Assembly (NCBI GenBank): GCA_934454215.1
Contig: CAKSGG010000156.1
Span: 1 to 7,253 of the forward strand
Direction of reading: 5' to 3'
Length of the DNA stretch: 7,253 bases
DNA from: an uncultured Clostridia bacterium
GTDB lineage: Bacteria > Bacillota > Clostridia > UBA1381
Shown one piece after another: positions 5,120-7,253 of the stretch (its first letter is position 1; every line of letters starts with the position of its first letter). The notes below the pieces were generated by a model. It was not told the origin of the DNA and searched no databases. It was given only the letters and a program-made list of their open reading frames with translations. The position numbers and the translations under genes were made by a program.

Positions 5120-7253
5120 ATCTGTAGACAACTACTTCTCTTAATCTTCCGCACCACGAACGTGTGAAAGCTATATCTCCCTCCTGCAATTTGGAAGATG
5201 CTATTGCCTCATAATGCTTCGTTTTCATATTATAAAGCATTATATCGTTTGTAGAGCCTTTAAAATACTTTGTATAATCTCCGTCCTCACCGCAGCAGAA
5301 TATAACACTGCCGTCACTGTTCACACTTACAACCTTTGATAATGTTACCGCAATGGTTGCTTCAAGATTGTTTACTCCTGCCCAGCAAGTAGCATTTCCG
5401 TTTAAATCAAACATTTCACTTGCTCTGTTCATGATAACAAACGCATTTACCTTTCCCTCGTTATCGGTTCTGTATAAAATAACATCTCCTTCCCGAACAT
5501 CGTCCCATGATAAATTTCCGAAAGGCTTTTTACCGCTATGTACTATCGTATCGGTATCTTTTAATGTTGAATCATCGCATGACAGCTCAATCTCCTTTGT
5601 CTGTCCCGTCGTGTTTTGCTGATTATATACAAATGCTATTCCCGTAACCTTTTTTACCACGTCTGCCTCATCATCGTCCCATACCATGTTAATTCCCGTT
5701 ATAACGGTAGCCTGTGCGCTGCCACCGTAAGCAGGTGAATTGAAATCCTGCTTTTCGCTGACCGTCACTGCGGAATTATCAACCACGAATGCGCCTATGT
5801 TGTATTCATCATCCACATTATAAATTCTTATAGGATACTCGTTATCATATGTAAGAGCATTTTTCCCATTTTCGGCCCTGACCTTATATTTTTCATATTT
5901 TAACGGATTTGTCGGAACAACAAATGACACGGTATCCGTATTAAATGAATACAGATGTCTCAACCCCGTTCTGAACACCGTCGTGCCGTTTCCGCTCGAA
6001 TAGTCAAGTGAGAAATTTGATTTATCGTATCCCATATATCCCGCCGTTTTGTAATCGGGATTTTTTATTTCCGTATTGCCGCCGCTTGAATCAAGCACAA
6101 ATTCATTTGCATAATCCTTTGCGCAGTAAATACAGTTCGGCTCTCCGTTTTTGCCGAGAGTATATCCTATAAGCTGCCGTCTTACAGTTCCGTCCGCATT
6201 AAACAAAACTGTATTTGTCGTTTGATTTGCCGCCAGTTTCTTTTGTTCGTCTATTGTTGTTTTCTTCCCGTTAAGTACAAACTTATAATCAAGATTAAAT
6301 GTCTGTTTCTGCGCCGATTCATTTATAATTACCATTACAGTTTCGTCACCGCTTTCAGCCGCCGCCAAGCTGACAAGATAGCCGTATCTGAATCCGTTGG
6401 TTCTCGTGTATTTTGAAGAAAACTCCATGTCAATAATATTTCCGTTTTCATCAAGATAAAGAGTTGCCTTGCTGCCCGCATTCGGAGCGTCCTTTATTGC
6501 CGCCTCTATGAGCTTTTTAATATACGCCGAATAATCGTATTCTTTATTCACAAGCTCCGATTTTTCGTTTATTTGCAGTTCCAGTCCGTCTCCGCTTACA
6601 GTCTGAATATCTCCCTCTGCCAAAGACGATGATACTATTTCAAGTCTTACGTTTTGAGCATTGGAGTTCGGTATGAATATCAGTGCACCGTTTATCGTTT
6701 TATAATCCATTTTATCAGGCATTATTCTTACAAACGTGTCCTTTATAATTCCGTCAAGTCCTGCCGCCGCTCCGTTTCTGAAGCACAATACATCTTTGCC
6801 GTTAATATTAAATTTTCCGTTTGTTATTTTATCTGTAAGCACATCATCGGCAAATGAATTTACTCTGTAGATAACTGCTGAATAAATTATAAGCAAATCA
6901 TATTTTCCGTCACTGTTTGAATCGACAAATCTCAGTTTTCCGTCATTGGGAATCATAAGGTTTTTGTCGTATTCCATATTTACTCCGTTAAATACAATTC
7001 TCATGTCGGCGTTAAAGCTTATCTTCTTTGTTCTGTTTTCACCTATTGAATATTCATAAGTATAATTACTGTAGCTTTTAATATCATTTGCGGAAATTTC
7101 AAGAACCTGCGTTGTTTTTCTCAGGCTTATTCCCAGCACTTCACCCTCGTCCTCGTCAAGAATTACCTTTACATCACGTCCAAGATATTCAAGCATATCC
7201 GTACCGCTGTAATGATACTGCTTTTCGCCTATCGTTATAAAATTGTTAAGTGT
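5118..7253 (-). CDS. Large beta-rich surface protein, C-terminal 711 residues (5' end outside window)
   Basis: The frame is open from the window edge to TAG at 5120-5118. The Met at 7196-7194 is internal: 19 in-frame codons precede it, it has no Shine-Dalgarno, and it falls inside a recognisable unit (QYHYSGTDMLEYLGRDVKVI). That unit, a 'YLG-x-x-V' strand followed by an acidic turn and ISL, is familiar from long SLH-bearing clostridial surface proteins, so the missing N-terminus probably holds a signal peptide and perhaps SLH domains (inference). Next comes DSNSDGKYD (6923-6897), a Dx[DN]xDG loop like those that bind calcium. About 6630-6410 holds a small beta-domain with SGDGLELQIN and ATLYLDENGNIIDMEF. 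Near the C-terminus two similar units end in REGDVILYR (around 5480) and QEGDIAFTR (around 5180), each followed by a second strand; the last one closes the protein with LREVVVYR. A CxxC (CIYC, about 6120-6140) is the only close Cys pair. No catalytic domain was recognised; it may be an adhesive, scaffold or binding protein. Its stop lies 10 nt before the SLH protein start, so the two are almost certainly co-transcribed and probably translationally coupled. Confidence 0.85.
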   Translation of the reverse strand, partial: TLNNFITIGEKQYHYSGTDMLEYLGRDVKVILDEDEGEVLGISLRKTTQVLEISANDIKSYSNYTYEYSIGENRTKKISFNADMRIVFNGVNMEYDKNLMIPNDGKLRFVDSNSDGKYDLLIIYSAVIYRVNSFADDVLTDKITNGKFNINGKDVLCFRNGAAAGLDGIIKDTFVRIMPDKMDYKTINGALIFIPNSNAQNVRLEIVSSSLAEGDIQTVSGDGLELQINEKSELVNKEYDYSAYIKKLIEAAIKDAPNAGSKATLYLDENGNIIDMEFSSKYTRTNGFRYGYLVSLAAAESGDETVMVIINESAQKQTFNLDYKFVLNGKKTTIDEQKKLAANQTTNTVLFNADGTVRRQLIGYTLGKNGEPNCIYCAKDYANEFVLDSSGGNTEIKNPDYKTAGYMGYDKSNFSLDYSSGNGTTVFRTGLRHLYSFNTDTVSFVVPTNPLKYEKYKVRAENGKNALTYDNEYPIRIYNVDDEYNIGAFVVDNSAVTVSEKQDFNSPAYGGSAQATVITGINMVWDDDEADVVKKVTGIAFVYNQQNTTGQTKEIELSCDDSTLKDTDTIVHSGKKPFGNLSWDDVREGDVILYRTDNEGKVNAFVIMNRASEMFDLNGNATCWAGVNNLEATIAVTLSKVVSVNSDGSVIFCCGEDGDYTKYFKGSTNDIMLYNMKTKHYEAIASSKLQEGDIAFTRSWCGRLREVVVYR

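Noticed and set aside
5108..5131. Earlier ATG at 5131 for the SLH protein (adds MSTDRRLN)
   Set aside because: It overlaps the upstream coding sequence, and it would put extra residues before a classic signal peptide. ATG 5107 has AGGAGG at ideal spacing.
6897..6923. Dockerin or EF-hand reading of the DSNSDGKYD loop
   Set aside because: Only one loop is present, without the paired helix-loop-helix repeat of a dockerin. It is better read as a lone acidic turn between beta strands.
7194..7196. ATG 7196 as the true start of the upstream surface protein
   Set aside because: The frame is open for 19 more codons to the window edge, there is no Shine-Dalgarno or signal peptide at 7196, and the preceding residues belong to the same domain unit.

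Overview
The window is a single, densely packed run of four genes, all on the minus strand, so transcription goes from high to low coordinates. It looks like Bacillota, class Clostridia. The sequence is AT-leaning, every visible start has a strong GGAGG-type Shine-Dalgarno, the three visible N-termini carry Sec signal peptides, and one protein has S-layer homology (SLH) domains. Together with large beta-rich surface proteins, this style resembles gut polysaccharide degraders of the Monoglobus/Oscillospirales sort. That placement is an inference from style and was not checked by a search.

In transcription order: (1) 7253-5118 is the 3' part (711 residues) of a large beta-rich surface protein that begins outside the window. 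(2) 5107-1817 encodes a 1096-residue secreted SLH protein with a beta-sandwich middle, a long helical region resembling an (alpha/alpha) toroid, and a beta-rich C-terminus. The best guess is a cell-wall-anchored polysaccharide lyase or related carbohydrate enzyme of unassigned family. (3) 1673-321 encodes a 450-residue secreted protein with a jelly-roll-like N-domain, an SbsA/Big_5-type Ig-like domain and a C-terminal beta-domain. (4) 301-1 is the first 100 codons of another secreted protein, whose mature N-terminus resembles that of gene 3.

The gaps are 10 bp (5108-5117), 143 bp (1674-1816) and 19 bp (302-320). The first and third are operon-tight, and at the first the stop codon lies inside the next ribosome binding site. 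The 143-bp gap is different. It is bounded by two copies of a 24-bp sequence with one mismatch, which is the translation initiation region of gene 3. In the copy at the end of gene 2 the ATG reads ACG. This suggests the gap arose by duplication or insertion into a formerly tight junction.

Taken together the genes look like an export-and-surface-display module for handling a polysaccharide outside the cell: one SLH-anchored putative enzyme with accessory beta-domain proteins. No RNA genes, CRISPR arrays, transposases or transporters are visible, and the substrate cannot be read from the sequence.
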